Assembly (NCBI RefSeq): GCF_902859585.1 | Contig: NZ_CADIJM010000007.1 | Coordinates: forward strand, 62,001-126,000 | Direction of reading: 5' to 3' | Length of the DNA: 64,000 bases | From: Achromobacter animicus | Lineage (GTDB): Bacteria; Pseudomonadota; Gammaproteobacteria; Burkholderiales; Burkholderiaceae_B | Shown here: piece by piece, positions 15,287 to 25,144 of the stretch | How positions within the stretch are numbered: the first letter of the stretch is position 1 | Layout: each line of letters opens with the position of its first letter | Made by a program: the position numbers and the translations under genes | Notes under the pieces: generated by a model | Told to the model about the DNA's origin: nothing | The model's database searches: none | Seen by the model: the letters and a program-made list of their open reading frames with translations, nothing else

Positions 15287-16201
15287 CTAACCGGCCTCGA
15301 ACGCCTTGAAACGCTCCTGCAAAAACTCCCGCAGCCGCCGCACTGCGGGGGATAGGAGCATGCGGTGCACGCACAGCAGGTACAGCGGTGACGATTCGCT
15401 GACGTAGCCGGTCAGCAGCTCGACAAGCCGGCCCGCACGCAGATCCGTCAGCACGTCGTAGCGTGATTTGTACGCCACACCGTGCCCGGCCAGCGCCCAG
15501 CGCCGCACCAGGTCGCCGTCATCGCCGACGCGATCGCCCTTGACCGGAATGGTGAGGCTGGTGCCGTCATGCTCGAATGTCCAGCGGTCATGCAGGGTTT
15601 CGCCGAGCACGAACGACAAGCAGTTGTGCCGCCGCAGATCCGCCGGCGTTTGCGGCACGCCATGTCGCGACAGATAGGCGGGCGCGGCGCACACCACGCG
15701 CCGGTTGTGTTCGGCAAGCGGCAGCGCAACAAGGCTTGAGTCGTTCGGGGTGCCGTAACGCACGGCGATGTCGACCGGCTGCCGGTACAGGTCCGCCAGC
15801 CGGTCGCTGATGCGCAACTGGAAATTGACGCGGGGATGCTGACGCTGAAACTCGTCCAGCCACGGCAGCAGCACGTGGCGGCCCAGGTCGGAAGGGATCG
15901 ACACCGACAAGGTGCCGGCGATGTCCGTCTTGTCGCGCGCCATGGCGTTCTTGCCAGCCTCGAGCGTGGAGATCGCCGACCGGGCATATTCCAGATAGCG
16001 CTCGCCGTCGCTGGTCAGCCGCAGGCTGCGCGTGGACCGCACAAAGAGCCGCGTTTCAAGTTCCTGTTCCAGCCGCTTGAGCGCGGCACTGGCCACCGCC
16101 GGCGTCAGGTCGAGCTCGCGCGCGGCGGCGGAAAAGCTGCCCAGATCCGTCGCGGCGACAAAGATCCTCAAATCCTCGAATCGGACCAATTCCGGCCTCA
16201 T
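15287..16201 (-). CDS. LysR-family regulator (AaeR/DsdC-like group)
   Basis: 304 residues with an N-terminal winged helix (FVAATDLGSFSAAARELDLTP) and a substrate-binding domain with ISDRLADLYRQPVDIAVRYG. Divergent from the SDR gene at 16303, the usual layout for a LysR activator and its target. ATG 16201 is chosen because the domain starts a few residues later. No good ribosome-binding site precedes it; the start abuts a palindrome, so the leader may be very short or an alternative start used. Confidence 0.9.
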   Translation of the reverse strand: MRPELVRFEDLRIFVAATDLGSFSAAARELDLTPAVASAALKRLEQELETRLFVRSTRSLRLTSDGERYLEYARSAISTLEAGKNAMARDKTDIAGTLSVSIPSDLGRHVLLPWLDEFQRQHPRVNFQLRISDRLADLYRQPVDIAVRYGTPNDSSLVALPLAEHNRRVVCAAPAYLSRHGVPQTPADLRRHNCLSFVLGETLHDRWTFEHDGTSLTIPVKGDRVGDDGDLVRRWALAGHGVAYKSRYDVLTDLRAGRLVELLTGYVSESSPLYLLCVHRMLLSPAVRRLREFLQERFKAFEAG

Positions 16202-16220
16202 TTTCAAAAAATTATTGAAA
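16202..16220. promoter_or_regulatory. Candidate LysR operator
   Basis: TTTCAA (16202-16207) and TTGAAA (16215-16220) form a dyad around an AT-only centre, with a T-N11-A core, between the divergent LysR and SDR genes and directly against the LysR start codon. It suits autoregulation and control of the SDR operon. Confidence 0.5.
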
Positions 16221-16302
16221 CTGCCTGCGATGCTAGCCGGTTTTTCGTGGCTGCGGTGTGGGTAATCATGCACTCATTCCCCGACACGCAAGGAGTCACC
16301 GC

Positions 16303-17097
16303 ATGAACATCGAACTGAAGGGCAAGAAGGCATTGGTCACCGGATCGTCCGGTGGCATCGGCCTGGCCATCGCCACCGGATTGGCGCAGGCCGGCGCGCA
16401 AGTCGTCCTGCATGGTCGCAATGCAAGCAAGCTGGCGCAGGCCGCGCAGACCATTTCACAGCAGGTGGAAGGCGCACAGGTCACCACCGTGCAGGCGGAC
16501 CTGGCCACTGCGGACGGCGCGGCGTCGGTCAGCGCCGCGCATCCCGACGTCGACATCCTGGTCAACAACGCCGGCACGTTCACGCCCAAGTCCTTCACCG
16601 AAATCACCGACGACGACTGGCAGGCCATGATGGACACCAACGTCATGAGCGGCATCCGCCTGTCGCGCTATTACCTGCCGCGGATGCTGGCGGCCAACTG
16701 GGGCCGAATCGTGTTCATCTCCAGCGAATCCGCCGTGCAGATTCCCGCCGAGATGATCCATTACGGCGTCAGCAAGACGGCCCAGCTGGCCGTGTCGCGC
16801 GGCCTGGCCGAACTGACTGCGGGCACCAATGTCACCGTCAACGCCGTGCTGCCGGGCCCGACGCGGTCTGAAGGCGTCTCCGACTTCTTTGCGGAAATGG
16901 CCAAGGAGCAAGGCGTTTCGCAGGAACAGATGGAGCAGGACTTCATCGCCCAGCACCGCCCGACCTCGCTGCTGCGCCGCCTTGCCACGGTGGAAGAAGT
17001 GGCGAACATGGTCGTCTACACCTGCTCGACGCAGGCGTCAGCCACCAACGGCGCGGCCCTGCGCGTGGACGGCGGCGTGGTCCGCTCCATCATCTGA
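16303..17097 (+). CDS. SDR-family oxidoreductase
   Basis: 264-residue short-chain dehydrogenase. The TGSSGGIG cofactor motif lies at about residues 13-20 and NNAG at about 88-91. The catalytic residues are Ser in FISSES and Tyr-x-x-x-Lys in HYGVSKTA. AAGGAG precedes the ATG at 16303; upstream in-frame ATG codons are ignored. Substrate unknown. Followed after 25 bp by a quinone-oxidoreductase-like gene and divergent from a LysR gene, so the two enzymes are probably induced together by an aldehyde, quinone or similar compound. Confidence 0.88.
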   Translation: MNIELKGKKALVTGSSGGIGLAIATGLAQAGAQVVLHGRNASKLAQAAQTISQQVEGAQVTTVQADLATADGAASVSAAHPDVDILVNNAGTFTPKSFTEITDDDWQAMMDTNVMSGIRLSRYYLPRMLAANWGRIVFISSESAVQIPAEMIHYGVSKTAQLAVSRGLAELTAGTNVTVNAVLPGPTRSEGVSDFFAEMAKEQGVSQEQMEQDFIAQHRPTSLLRRLATVEEVANMVVYTCSTQASATNGAALRVDGGVVRSII

Positions 17098-17122
17098 TCC
17101 CTTGAATCACCAGAACCCCATC

Positions 17123-18136
17123 ATGAAAGCCATTGCCTACTTCAAGAACCTGCCCGCCGACCACGCCGAAGCGCTGCAGGACATCACCGCCCCCGAGCCC
17201 GTGCCGGGCGACTACGACCTGCTGGTGGACGTGCACGCCATCTCGGTCAACCCTGTCGACGTGAAGATCCGCGCCAACCGCAAGCCGCAGGAAGGAAAGC
17301 CCGAAATCATCGGCTGGGACGCCGCGGGCGTGGTGCGGGCGGTCGGCGCCCGGACCAGCCTCTTCAAGCCCGGCGACCGCGTCTGGTATGCCGGCGCGTT
17401 GACCCGACCGGGCGCCAACAGCGAACGCCACATCGTGGACGAGCGCATCGTCGGCCACATGCCCAAGAGCCTGGACTTTGCACAGGCCGCCGCCCTGCCC
17501 CTGACCACCATCACCGCGTGGGAATTGCTGTTCGACCGCCTGCGCGTGCTGGACAACGCCGCGCCCAGCCAGCGCAGCCTGCTCGTCATTGGCGCGGCCG
17601 GTGGAGTTGGCTCGATCCTCGTGCAGTTGGCGCGTCAGCTCACCGGCCTGACGGTGATCGGCACGGCCTCGCGTCCCGAAACCCAGGCTTGGGTGCGCGA
17701 ACTGGGCGCGCATCACGTCATCGATCACACGCGGCCGCTGACCGAGGAGCTCAAGCGCATCGGCTTTGAAAACGTCAGCTATATCGCCGGCCTGACGCAC
17801 ACGGACAAGCACTTTGCGCAGATGGCCGAGGCAATTGCGCCGCAGGGCAAGATCGCGCTGATCGACGACCCGGCCGCCGTGGACGTCCGGCTGCTCAAGG
17901 GCAAATCGGCGTCGCTGCATTGGGAATTCATGTTTGCGCGGCCGCTGCACAACACGCCCGACCTCATCGCCCAGCACGAGCTGCTGAACCAGGCCGCCCG
18001 CCTCATCGACAACGGCACCCTGCGCACGACGCTGGGCGAGCACTACGGCAAGATCAACGCCGAAAACCTGCGGCGCGCGCATGCCTTCATCGAAAGCGGC
18101 AAGGCGCGCGGCAAGATCGTGCTGGAGGGGTTCTAG
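17123..18136 (+). CDS. Zinc-type alcohol dehydrogenase-like (quinone oxidoreductase family)
   Basis: 337 residues of the MDR superfamily. The N-terminal GroES-like domain contains VHAISVNPVDVKIRAN and PEIIGWDAAGVV. The Rossmann nucleotide site is VIGAAGGVGSILVQLARQL at about residues 155-173. Structural zinc cysteines are missing, as in the zinc-independent quinone-oxidoreductase branch despite the family name. Likely NADPH-dependent reduction of enones or quinones. In an operon with the preceding SDR gene. Confidence 0.87.
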   Translation: MKAIAYFKNLPADHAEALQDITAPEPVPGDYDLLVDVHAISVNPVDVKIRANRKPQEGKPEIIGWDAAGVVRAVGARTSLFKPGDRVWYAGALTRPGANSERHIVDERIVGHMPKSLDFAQAAALPLTTITAWELLFDRLRVLDNAAPSQRSLLVIGAAGGVGSILVQLARQLTGLTVIGTASRPETQAWVRELGAHHVIDHTRPLTEELKRIGFENVSYIAGLTHTDKHFAQMAEAIAPQGKIALIDDPAAVDVRLLKGKSASLHWEFMFARPLHNTPDLIAQHELLNQAARLIDNGTLRTTLGEHYGKINAENLRRAHAFIESGKARGKIVLEGF

Positions 18137-18199
18137 AAACGCGGCGATCCCGAGCGGGTCGCATGCGCCAGCGCGGCGCGCGGGGCGCGACCAGGCCTG

Positions 18200-18556
18200 T
18201 CAGGCCCGGCCTTCGCGCTTGGCGCGTGCGTGCGGATCGTTGATTTCGGCTTCCAGCTCGGCAATCAGCCACTGGAACCAGCCATTTTCCGTGCGGGCAT
18301 AGACGGCGGCCGCCGGCGTCTTGCCTTCGCGCCAACCCGTCTGGTGCGCATCCATCCAGGCGGACAGGCTCTTGTGCGGAGCCAACAGGCCGGACAGCCA
18401 GGACCACACGTAATCGGGCACGTTGCGGCGAAAGCCCTTGGCGCTGGCATAGATGGTCGGCTCCAGCGGCAGGTTGCCCGCACGAGCCAGCTTGGCCTGC
18501 GTCCGGCGCAGCGTCTCGACAGCGGCCTGCAATTGTTCGGTGCTGAGCTTTTTCAC
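18200..18556 (-). CDS. Conserved hypothetical protein, 118 aa
   Basis: Not recognised. Soluble and rich in aromatic residues: DYVWSWLSGLLAPHKSLSAWMDAHQTGWREGK in outline, ending in a charged helix. GGAG-like sequence precedes the ATG at 18556. Convergent with the dehydrogenase gene and followed upstream by the aldose epimerase gene on the same strand, 67 bp apart, so they could be co-transcribed. Confidence 0.65.
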   Translation of the reverse strand: MKKLSTEQLQAAVETLRRTQAKLARAGNLPLEPTIYASAKGFRRNVPDYVWSWLSGLLAPHKSLSAWMDAHQTGWREGKTPAAAVYARTENGWFQWLIAELEAEINDPHARAKREGRA

Positions 18557-18623
18557 GTACGACTCCTGATTCTTGATTTGTGCGGATTATCGCCGCAGGG
18601 TGCGGCGGTTACCAAGCTGCCAT

Positions 18624-19526
18624 TCACTTTTTGCGAGCCGGCGCAAGGCCTAATAGCAGCGTGGCGGCAAAACGCTCGCCGGGTTCCAGCACCTGCATGC
18701 CGGTGCGGGTCTCGCCAGCCGCAGCGAGGTTGAACGCGTCGGCCACGTTGGTGACCGGTTCCACACAAAGAAAATCCGCGCCCGGGGCCGTGTACACCAC
18801 CAGATGCGCGAATGCCGGATCGGCATGCAGCGCCAGTTCGTGACCGTCGGGCCAGTGCAGCGTCGCCCGGCCCTGCCATTGCGACAGGTACGTGTCGCAG
18901 CCCTCGGCGGACTGGCGCAATTCACGCACCGTCGTCGTTTTGCTTCCCGTGGGGAGACCATTCTCATCCGACGGCCAGATGCGTCTGGCGTGCAGCGACA
19001 CGCGCTGGGCCGTGAAATACGGATGGATGCCCATACCACATGGCATCGGGGTGTCGCCTTGGTTGGTGATGGACAGCTTCAGGCTAAGCCCGCGGCTGTC
19101 CAGGCGCCAGCGCTGCACGCACTCGAAGGGCCAGGACCAGCCCAGTACGCCGGCTGGTTGGTCGAGCACGAGGTCGACGCTGTCGGGTGTCAGATTGCGG
19201 ACCTGCCAGGACTGGAACAACCCGGCTCCATGAATCGCCTGCGGGCGGTTCGGCACGGACTGCAGCGCGTATCGGGCGCCGTTGAAGGTGAAGACGCCGT
19301 CGCGGATGCGGTTGGAATATGGCGCGAGCGGATAGGATCCGGCCCGAGGCCATTTGCCGGCGGGCCATTCTGTGGCGGTCAGGGGCACGATCCAGTCGTG
19401 AGCGCCGGTGGAGAGACGCGTCAGCCGCCCGCCCCCGCCTGGTGCGAATTCGGCTTGGTGGTCGCCACTGGAAATGGAAACGCGCTCGGTGGCGTCCAGG
19501 ACGGCGGGAACGGCAATGTCGGGCAT
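18624..19526 (-). CDS. Aldose 1-epimerase-family protein (GalM-like)
   Basis: 300 residues with the beta-sandwich epimerase motifs: PLAPYSNRIRDGVF for substrate contact, NRPQAIHGAG with the His, CGMGIHPYF with the second catalytic His, and DFLCVEPVTNVADAFN with the catalytic Glu. It interconverts sugar anomers; the exact sugar is unknown. ATG 19526 is chosen because AGGAG lies about 10 nt upstream. An in-frame extension upstream has atypical composition and was not used. Confidence 0.87.
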   Translation of the reverse strand: MPDIAVPAVLDATERVSISSGDHQAEFAPGGGGRLTRLSTGAHDWIVPLTATEWPAGKWPRAGSYPLAPYSNRIRDGVFTFNGARYALQSVPNRPQAIHGAGLFQSWQVRNLTPDSVDLVLDQPAGVLGWSWPFECVQRWRLDSRGLSLKLSITNQGDTPMPCGMGIHPYFTAQRVSLHARRIWPSDENGLPTGSKTTTVRELRQSAEGCDTYLSQWQGRATLHWPDGHELALHADPAFAHLVVYTAPGADFLCVEPVTNVADAFNLAAAGETRTGMQVLEPGERFAATLLLGLAPARKK

Positions 19527-19624
19527 GGGGGTGAAACTCCTGCGGCGTCCACGTGCGCCACGAGGGGGGATTGTGCCCGGCGGGGCAATAAGGCTGCAAG
19601 TTGGCGGGATCGTGACGCCGGCGG

Positions 19625-20017
19625 CTAGTCTCTGGCGGACCACCACAGCCATGCCGCCACGGCAAAGGCTGCCCAGGCCGCAACAATCAATATCGCGCCG
19701 AGGACGCTCCGGGGCTTTGCACCCTTTTCTCGCATCCATTCATCAGCGTGCTGGCGGCAATCCGAGATGACATCCGAAGGAAGGAGTTTGATAATCAGCC
19801 AGATCAGGACGGGGAGCAGCAGGACGTCGTCGACGTATCCCAGCACCGGGATGAAATCCGGAATCAGGTCGATCGGGCTCAAGGCGTAAGCCACGACCAG
19901 CACGCCAAGCGCCTTCGCGTACCAGGGCGTCCGCGGGTCCTTGCCGGCAAACCATAGCGTGACGCCGTCACGCTTGATTCGTTTGGCCCAGGTCTTCAAC
20001 TTTTCGCTTGTGGTCAC
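19625..20017 (-). CDS. YkvA-family membrane protein (DUF1232)
   Basis: 130 residues from a GTG start. The DUF1232 hallmark is clear at about residues 32-70: PWYAKALGVLVVAYALSPID and DFIPVLGYVDD, with hydrophobic helices around it and another near the C-terminus. Inner-membrane location expected; molecular role unknown. Confidence 0.85.
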   Translation of the reverse strand: MTTSEKLKTWAKRIKRDGVTLWFAGKDPRTPWYAKALGVLVVAYALSPIDLIPDFIPVLGYVDDVLLLPVLIWLIIKLLPSDVISDCRQHADEWMREKGAKPRSVLGAILIVAAWAAFAVAAWLWWSARD

Positions 20018-20180
20018 GGATGGGCAGACCGTCTGGATAACGCGCCAATTGTATTAGTCGGCATGCGGATCGGCGGGGCTTGCCATCGGTAAGGGGCGCT
20101 GCAGATCACGGCGCGGCCGCTGGCTCGTCTAACGCTTGAAGATGTCTGACACTGGACGGAAATGTTTAAAAAGTCGCTTG

Positions 20181-20426
20181 TCAGATGCTGAGCCAAGTCG
20201 CCAGCGGCGACAACGACAGCAGCACACCAGCCCACGCTACCTTGCTGCCATCTCGGTGTATGGCATAGACGCCGGAAGCCACGCCGGGAAGCCCGGGGAT
20301 CAATTCGAAGATGATGTACGGCCAGAGTCCCTCGTGCATCACCACCCACCAGTGCAACCAGGCAGTAGCAATACCGCAAATCAGCGCAAGGATGCTGTAG
20401 AAGGACCAACCCAAATCGCGCAGCAT
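20181..20426 (-). CDS. Small membrane protein, 81 aa
   Basis: Not recognised. Three hydrophobic segments (FYSILALICGIATAWLHWWV, LWPYIIFELIPGLPGVASGV, VAWAGVLLSLSPLATWL) suggest a small inner-membrane protein. AGAAGGGAA 5-6 nt before the ATG at 20426 supports this start. The same frame stays open upstream to 20738 and encodes a plausible soluble segment, so a longer form cannot be excluded. Confidence 0.6.
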   Translation of the reverse strand: MLRDLGWSFYSILALICGIATAWLHWWVVMHEGLWPYIIFELIPGLPGVASGVYAIHRDGSKVAWAGVLLSLSPLATWLSI

Positions 20427-20746
20427 GCTGATTCCCTTCTGCTGGTTAATGCTGTTGCCTCGCTTGGTTAGCGAGCAATCGTACCCGAACAGCGTAAACG
20501 CATCCGCGAAGGTGATCGCATCTGCAAGCGTATCGGCTAGATCGCCCGGCATGGTTGTGAACGTACGCTCGATCTCAATCTGGCCCTTCATTGCCCGATG
20601 GAGTTCGACGGTGTCAAAAATCGAGGGATTTCTGTTCAAGCCACCGTGCACACGAACCGCCCGCCCATCCGAAAAATCGCAACCCGCCGCCAAATCGTCC
20701 CGCCCCAGCTCAGCAGCCCCTTCCCCGCCCCGATACAATCACGGGC
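20427..20746. other. Intergenic region before mutS
   Basis: 320 bp with no confident gene. The minus frame is open and in register with the small membrane protein; it encodes, for example, MPGDLADTLADAITFADAF, possibly a remnant or a longer N-terminus. Near the mutS end a TACAAT -10-like hexamer lies at 20734-20739. Confidence 0.4.
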
Positions 20747-23401
20747 ATGAATTCTGCACTGCAAAACACCGCCGCCGACGCCCACGCGGGCCACACCCCC
20801 ATGATGCAACAGTACCTGCGCCTCAAAGCCGAGGCCGGGCCGTTGCTGCTGTTCTATCGCATGGGCGACTTCTATGAAATGTTCTACGAAGACGCCGAGC
20901 GCGGCGCGCGGTTGCTTAACCTCACGTTGACCAAGCGGGGCTCGTCCAACGGCGTGCCCATCCCCATGGCCGGGCTGCCTGTGCATGCCATGGAGCAATA
21001 CCTGGCGCGGCTCGTCGCGATGGGCGAGTCCATCGCCATCTGCGAACAGATCGGCGATCCCGCCGCCTCGAAGGGCCCGGTCGAGCGCCGTATCGTGCGC
21101 ATCGTGACCCCCGGCACGTTGACCGATGACGCCCTGCTGCCCGCCAAGGCGGACCGCGCGCTGGCGGCCATTTTCGTCAGCGGCAGCGCGCGCGCGCCGC
21201 GTGCCGGGTTGGCCTGGCTGAATCTGGCCAGCGGCGAGTTCCGGGTGACCGAATGCGCGCCGGCTCAACTGGAATCCGAATTGCACCGCATCGCGCCGGC
21301 GGAAATCGTTTGCGCGGACAGTGCCGAGTTCGATTTTCCGTTCGAAGGCGCGCGTTCCCGGGTGCCGGATTGGCACTTCGAAAGCGACGGCGCCCGTGCG
21401 CATCTGCTGGCGCATTTCAAGACGGACACGTTGGCAGGCTTTGATATTGAAGACATGCCAGCCGGCATCTGCGCGGCGGGCGCCCTGCTGCGTTATGCAG
21501 CGCGTACGCAGTCGCAGGCGTTGGCGCACGTGCAGAGCCTGTCGGCCGAGCGGCCCGGGCAGTTCGTGCTGCTGGACCCGGTCACGCGCCGCAATCTGGA
21601 ACTGACGCAGACGCTGTCGGGCGAAGACTCGCCCACGCTGTTCTCGTTGCTGGACGGTTGCCGCACGCCGATGGGTAGCCGTCTCCTGCGCCGCTGGCTG
21701 CATCACCCCTTGCGTGAAAACGACCAGGCGCTGGCGCGTCAGCAGGCCATTTCGGCGCTGCTGGCCGGGCGCATGGACGTCGAGCAGACCTTCGGCTCGG
21801 CGGGACTGCTGGAAGCCCTGCGTGCCTCCTTGAACGCCTTTCCCGATATCGAACGCATCGCGGCGCGACTGGCGCTGCGGTCCGTGCGCCCGCGCGAACT
21901 GGCCAGCTTGCGCGATGCGCTGCAGGCCCTGCCGGCGCTGGCCGATCTTGTCGAGCCCATGTCGGCCTCGCCGCGCATCGGCGAACTGATCTCCCACCTA
22001 TCGGTGGATCCCGCGCTGGCCGCGCTGCTGGTGCGCGCCATTGCCCCCGAGCCGGCCGTGGCGATCCGAGATGGCGGTGTGCTGGCAGCCGGCTTTGATG
22101 CGGAACTGGACGAATTGCGTGGACTGGCCGCCGATGGCGGCGACTTCCTGGTCCAGCTCGAAGTCCGCGAGCGCGAGCGCACCGGCATCAGCAATCTGCG
22201 CGTGGAGTTCAATCGCGTGCATGGCTTCTATATCGAGGTCACCAAGGGCCAGACGGCCAAGGTGCCGGAAGACTACCGCCGCCGCCAGACGCTCAAGAAC
22301 GCCGAACGCTACATCACCCCCGAGCTCAAGACCTGGGAAGACAAGGTGCTGTCCGCGCAGGACCGCTCGCTGGCCCGCGAAAAATGGCTGTTCGAGCAAT
22401 TGCTCGACGTGTTGGCCGAACACGTGCGCCCGTTGTCGGACTGCGCCGCAGCGCTGGCCGAACTGGACACGCTGGCCGCCCTGGCCGAGCACGCGCAGCG
22501 TCACGACTGGGTCGCGCCCGAACTGTCCGAGCAGGCCGACATTGACATCGACGCCGGCCGCCACCCGGTGGTGGAGCGCGCCATCGAACGCTTTACGCCG
22601 AACGGCTGCCGCCTGGATCCGGCGCGGCGCATGCTGTTGATCACCGGCCCGAACATGGGCGGTAAGTCGACGTACATGCGGCAGGTGGCGTTGATAGTGC
22701 TGCTGGCGCGCATTGGCAGCTTTGTGCCTGCGTCGCGTGCCCGGATCGGGAAGATCGATCGCATCTTCACGCGCATCGGCGCGGCCGACGATCTGGCGGG
22801 CGGACGCTCGACCTTCATGATGGAGATGACGGAGGCCGCGGCCATTCTGTCGGCCAGCACGCCCAACAGTCTGGTGCTGATGGACGAGATCGGCCGCGGC
22901 ACGTCTACCTATGACGGCCTGGCGCTTGCGTGGGCCATCGCCTGCCGCCTCTTGTCGCACAACCGCGCGCTGACGCTGTTTGCCACGCACTATTTTGAAT
23001 TGACGCGTCTGCCCGCCGAGCAGGCCACGGCGGCCAACGTGCACCTGGCCGCCGCGGAATCGGCAAGCGGCATCGTGTTCCTGCACGAAGTGCGCGAAGG
23101 TCCGGCCAGCCGCAGCTATGGGATTCAGGTGGCGCAGCGCGCGGGCGTGCCCGCCGCGGTCATCCGCCAGGCGACACGCGAACTTGAACGCCTGGAAGCG
23201 CAAGGCGCCCCGACGCCGCAGCTGGGCCTGTTCTCGGCCGTCGCCGAGGCCGACGCGCAGGCGTACGCCGAAGCCGAACGTTCGGACGCCATCGAAGCGC
23301 TGGACTCGCTGCGCGAGGAGCTTTCCGCCATTGACCCCGACAGCCTCACCCCGCGCGAAGCGCTGGATGCCCTTTACCGATTGAAGAAGCACCTCCAATG
23401 A
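20747..23401 (+). CDS. mutS: DNA mismatch repair protein MutS
   Basis: 884 residues, normal MutS length. Mismatch recognition Phe-x-Glu lies in [11 protein letters not shown] (F42, E44). Connector, lever and clamp regions follow. The ATPase has Walker [10 protein letters not shown] near residue 636, Walker [13 protein letters not shown], and an ATHYFELT switch His. It ends with the C-terminal helical region. It recognises mispairs and recruits MutL. ATG 20747 begins [20 protein letters not shown]; no ribosome-binding site is visible and a -10-like TACAAT ends 7 nt before it, so the mRNA may be leaderless. The stop overlaps the next gene (ATGA), giving translational coupling. Confidence 0.97.
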   Translation: MNSALQNTAADAHAGHTPMMQQYLRLKAEAGPLLLFYRMGDFYEMFYEDAERGARLLNLTLTKRGSSNGVPIPMAGLPVHAMEQYLARLVAMGESIAICEQIGDPAASKGPVERRIVRIVTPGTLTDDALLPAKADRALAAIFVSGSARAPRAGLAWLNLASGEFRVTECAPAQLESELHRIAPAEIVCADSAEFDFPFEGARSRVPDWHFESDGARAHLLAHFKTDTLAGFDIEDMPAGICAAGALLRYAARTQSQALAHVQSLSAERPGQFVLLDPVTRRNLELTQTLSGEDSPTLFSLLDGCRTPMGSRLLRRWLHHPLRENDQALARQQAISALLAGRMDVEQTFGSAGLLEALRASLNAFPDIERIAARLALRSVRPRELASLRDALQALPALADLVEPMSASPRIGELISHLSVDPALAALLVRAIAPEPAVAIRDGGVLAAGFDAELDELRGLAADGGDFLVQLEVRERERTGISNLRVEFNRVHGFYIEVTKGQTAKVPEDYRRRQTLKNAERYITPELKTWEDKVLSAQDRSLAREKWLFEQLLDVLAEHVRPLSDCAAALAELDTLAALAEHAQRHDWVAPELSEQADIDIDAGRHPVVERAIERFTPNGCRLDPARRMLLITGPNMGGKSTYMRQVALIVLLARIGSFVPASRARIGKIDRIFTRIGAADDLAGGRSTFMMEMTEAAAILSASTPNSLVLMDEIGRGTSTYDGLALAWAIACRLLSHNRALTLFATHYFELTRLPAEQATAANVHLAAAESASGIVFLHEVREGPASRSYGIQVAQRAGVPAAVIRQATRELERLEAQGAPTPQLGLFSAVAEADAQAYAEAERSDAIEALDSLREELSAIDPDSLTPREALDALYRLKKHLQ

Positions 23402-24591
23402 ACCTCGACCACCCGCTGCCGCTCCTGGGCAATCAAAGCCCCAACGACTTCATGCGCCGTTACTGGCAGAAGAAGCCGCTGCTGATCCGCCAGGCCATTC
23501 CGGCTTTCAAGCCGCCCGTCACCATCGCGGCCATCAAGAAGCTCGCGCGCCGCGACGACGTGGAATCGCGTCTGATCTGGCGCGAGAACGGCGAATGGCA
23601 GATGGAAAACGGCCCCTTTGCACGCCTGCCCAAGGACAACGAGGGTGATTGGACGCTGCTGGTGCAGAGCGTGGACCTGCATAGCGATGCGGCGGCCGAA
23701 CTGATGGCCTTGTTCCGCTTCATTCCGGACGCGCGCCTGGACGATGTGATGATCAGCGTCGCCAGCCACGGCGGCGGCGTCGGTCCGCATTTCGACAGCT
23801 ACGACGTGTTTCTGCTGCAGGCCGCGGGCGAGCGCGAATGGAGCTACGGCCGCCAGAAGGACCTGTCGTTGGAACCGGGTCTGCCGCTCAAGATCCTGAG
23901 CAACTTCCAGCCCGAAGAAAAGGCTGTGCTGGCGCCGGGCGACATGCTGTACCTGCCGCCGCAGGCCGCGCATGACGGCATAGCCATGGGCGACGGCTGC
24001 ATGACGATCTCCATCGGTTTCCGGGCGCCGACGCAGGCGACACTGGCGCGCGGCCTCCTGGAAGCCGCTGCGGACCAAGTGATGGCCCGCGTGGGCCTTC
24101 TGGGCGGTCCCTATGGCGAACCCGCCCTGCCCGGCCCCAAGCTGTCGGCGGTCTACCGTGACCCGGGCCAGCCGGCGGTGGACACGCCCGCAGCACTCCC
24201 CGACGGACTGGTGGCCGCCACGCTGGAAACGGTTGAAAAGCTGCGTTTTGACGATGCCCTGGCATCGCGCTTCCTGGGCTGCTGGCTGACCGAGCCCAGC
24301 AACCTCAGCGTGTTCGATGCGCCCGAGGGGTTGGATGTCGATCTGGAAGAAGATTGGCCCGCGTCCGGCCGCCTGGTGTTGGATCGCCGCAGCCGCATGC
24401 TGTATCGCGGCAAGCAGCTTTTCATTAACGGGGAAACGGCCATGACGCCCGCCGATGTGGCATTGCGACTCTTGGCCGATGCGCGTAGCCTGGATTGTGC
24501 GCATCCCGCTTGCGCCCGTCTGTCAGAGGAAGCGCGCGCCTGCCTGGCGGATTGGCTGGACTCGGGTTGGATTCATTACCGCCCCGAGTAG
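23398..24591 (+). CDS. roxA: JmjC-type ribosomal protein arginine hydroxylase (YcfD/RoxA)
   Basis: 397 residues; E. coli YcfD is slightly shorter. The Fe(II)/2-oxoglutarate site reads H131-x-D133 in [13 protein letters not shown], with H192 in [23 protein letters not shown] at the N-terminus and EREWSYGRQ are typical of the YcfD group, which hydroxylates an arginine of ribosomal protein L16 (uL16). A C-terminal winged-helix-like region follows the JmjC barrel. Overlaps the mutS stop by 4 bp, so expression should be coupled to mutS, a pairing with no obvious functional reason. Confidence 0.85.
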   Translation: MNLDHPLPLLGNQSPNDFMRRYWQKKPLLIRQAIPAFKPPVTIAAIKKLARRDDVESRLIWRENGEWQMENGPFARLPKDNEGDWTLLVQSVDLHSDAAAELMALFRFIPDARLDDVMISVASHGGGVGPHFDSYDVFLLQAAGEREWSYGRQKDLSLEPGLPLKILSNFQPEEKAVLAPGDMLYLPPQAAHDGIAMGDGCMTISIGFRAPTQATLARGLLEAAADQVMARVGLLGGPYGEPALPGPKLSAVYRDPGQPAVDTPAALPDGLVAATLETVEKLRFDDALASRFLGCWLTEPSNLSVFDAPEGLDVDLEEDWPASGRLVLDRRSRMLYRGKQLFINGETAMTPADVALRLLADARSLDCAHPACARLSEEARACLADWLDSGWIHYRPE

Positions 24592-24689
24592 TATCTGGAA
24601 ACCTGAAAGTATCCGTGTCGCACAGAAAGAAATCAGGTCTGTAAGCCGGGTCACATCAAGAAAGAGATAACACCAAGCTGAAAGGTTTG

Positions 24690-24718
24690 TTGCTTTTGGG
24701 ATGCCACCGCTTTAACTT
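24690..24718 (+). promoter_or_regulatory. Possible promoter of the small lipoprotein gene
   Basis: TTGCTT (24690-24695) and TAACTT (24713-24718) lie 17 bp apart, about 90 bp upstream of the ATG at 24810. A CCCC-TAAC-GGGG dyad lies between them and the gene. Moderate consensus match only. Confidence 0.35.
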
Positions 24719-24809
24719 TCACACGCGATCGGCATGAACCTTCCTGTAGCCTGAGTTCTGGTTTCCCCTAACGGGGTTTCAAGAGTCGTCATCTACAGGA
24801 GTTCAAATA

Positions 24810-25028
24810 ATGATGAGCAAAACCTTGATTATTGCCTCGGTGCTGGCCGTTGCGCTCAGCGCTTGCAACAAGAAGGAAGATGCCCCGGCACCGGCGGCTA
24901 ACCCCACTCCCGGCGCGACCACGCCCGCTCCTGGCGGCACGCCGCCGGCATCGCCCGCGCCGACCCCTGGCACGACGCCCGGCTCTGGTTCGACCACCCC
25001 GGGCGGCTCGACCACCCCCGCATCGTAA
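24810..25028 (+). CDS. Small Pro/Thr/Gly-rich lipoprotein
   Basis: 72 residues. A lipoprotein signal peptide (MSKTLIIASVLAVALSAC) has its lipobox Cys at position 19, followed by a charged NKKEDAPA linker and a low-complexity Pro/Thr/Gly/Ser tail. CAGGAG lies 8 nt before the ATG. It is followed by a strong terminator, which suggests an independent, well-expressed transcript. The tail resembles a periplasmic spacer or glycosylation-prone region. Function unknown. Confidence 0.82.
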   Translation: MMSKTLIIASVLAVALSACNKKEDAPAPAANPTPGATTPAPGGTPPASPAPTPGTTPGSGSTTPGGSTTPAS

Positions 25029-25062
25029 ATCTTCAGGCACGAACCCCCGCCCTGAAAGACGC

Positions 25063-25098
25063 AAAAAAAACCCTGGCATGTCATGCCAGGGTTTTTTT
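25063..25098. terminator. Bidirectional Rho-independent terminator
   Basis: CCCTGGCATG (25071-25080), one T, then CATGCCAGGG (25082-25091), flanked by A8 on the left and T7 on the right. It serves both the small lipoprotein gene and the converging bamC operon. Confidence 0.95.
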
Positions 25099-25144
25099 GT
25101 GCCTTGCCGCGGCACGCTGAGCGTGCGCGGCGAGGTCGTTTCAA

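Noticed and set aside
21998-23398. 466-residue minus-strand open frame inside mutS
   Set aside because: Antisense to a conserved gene, no signal for translation or domain.
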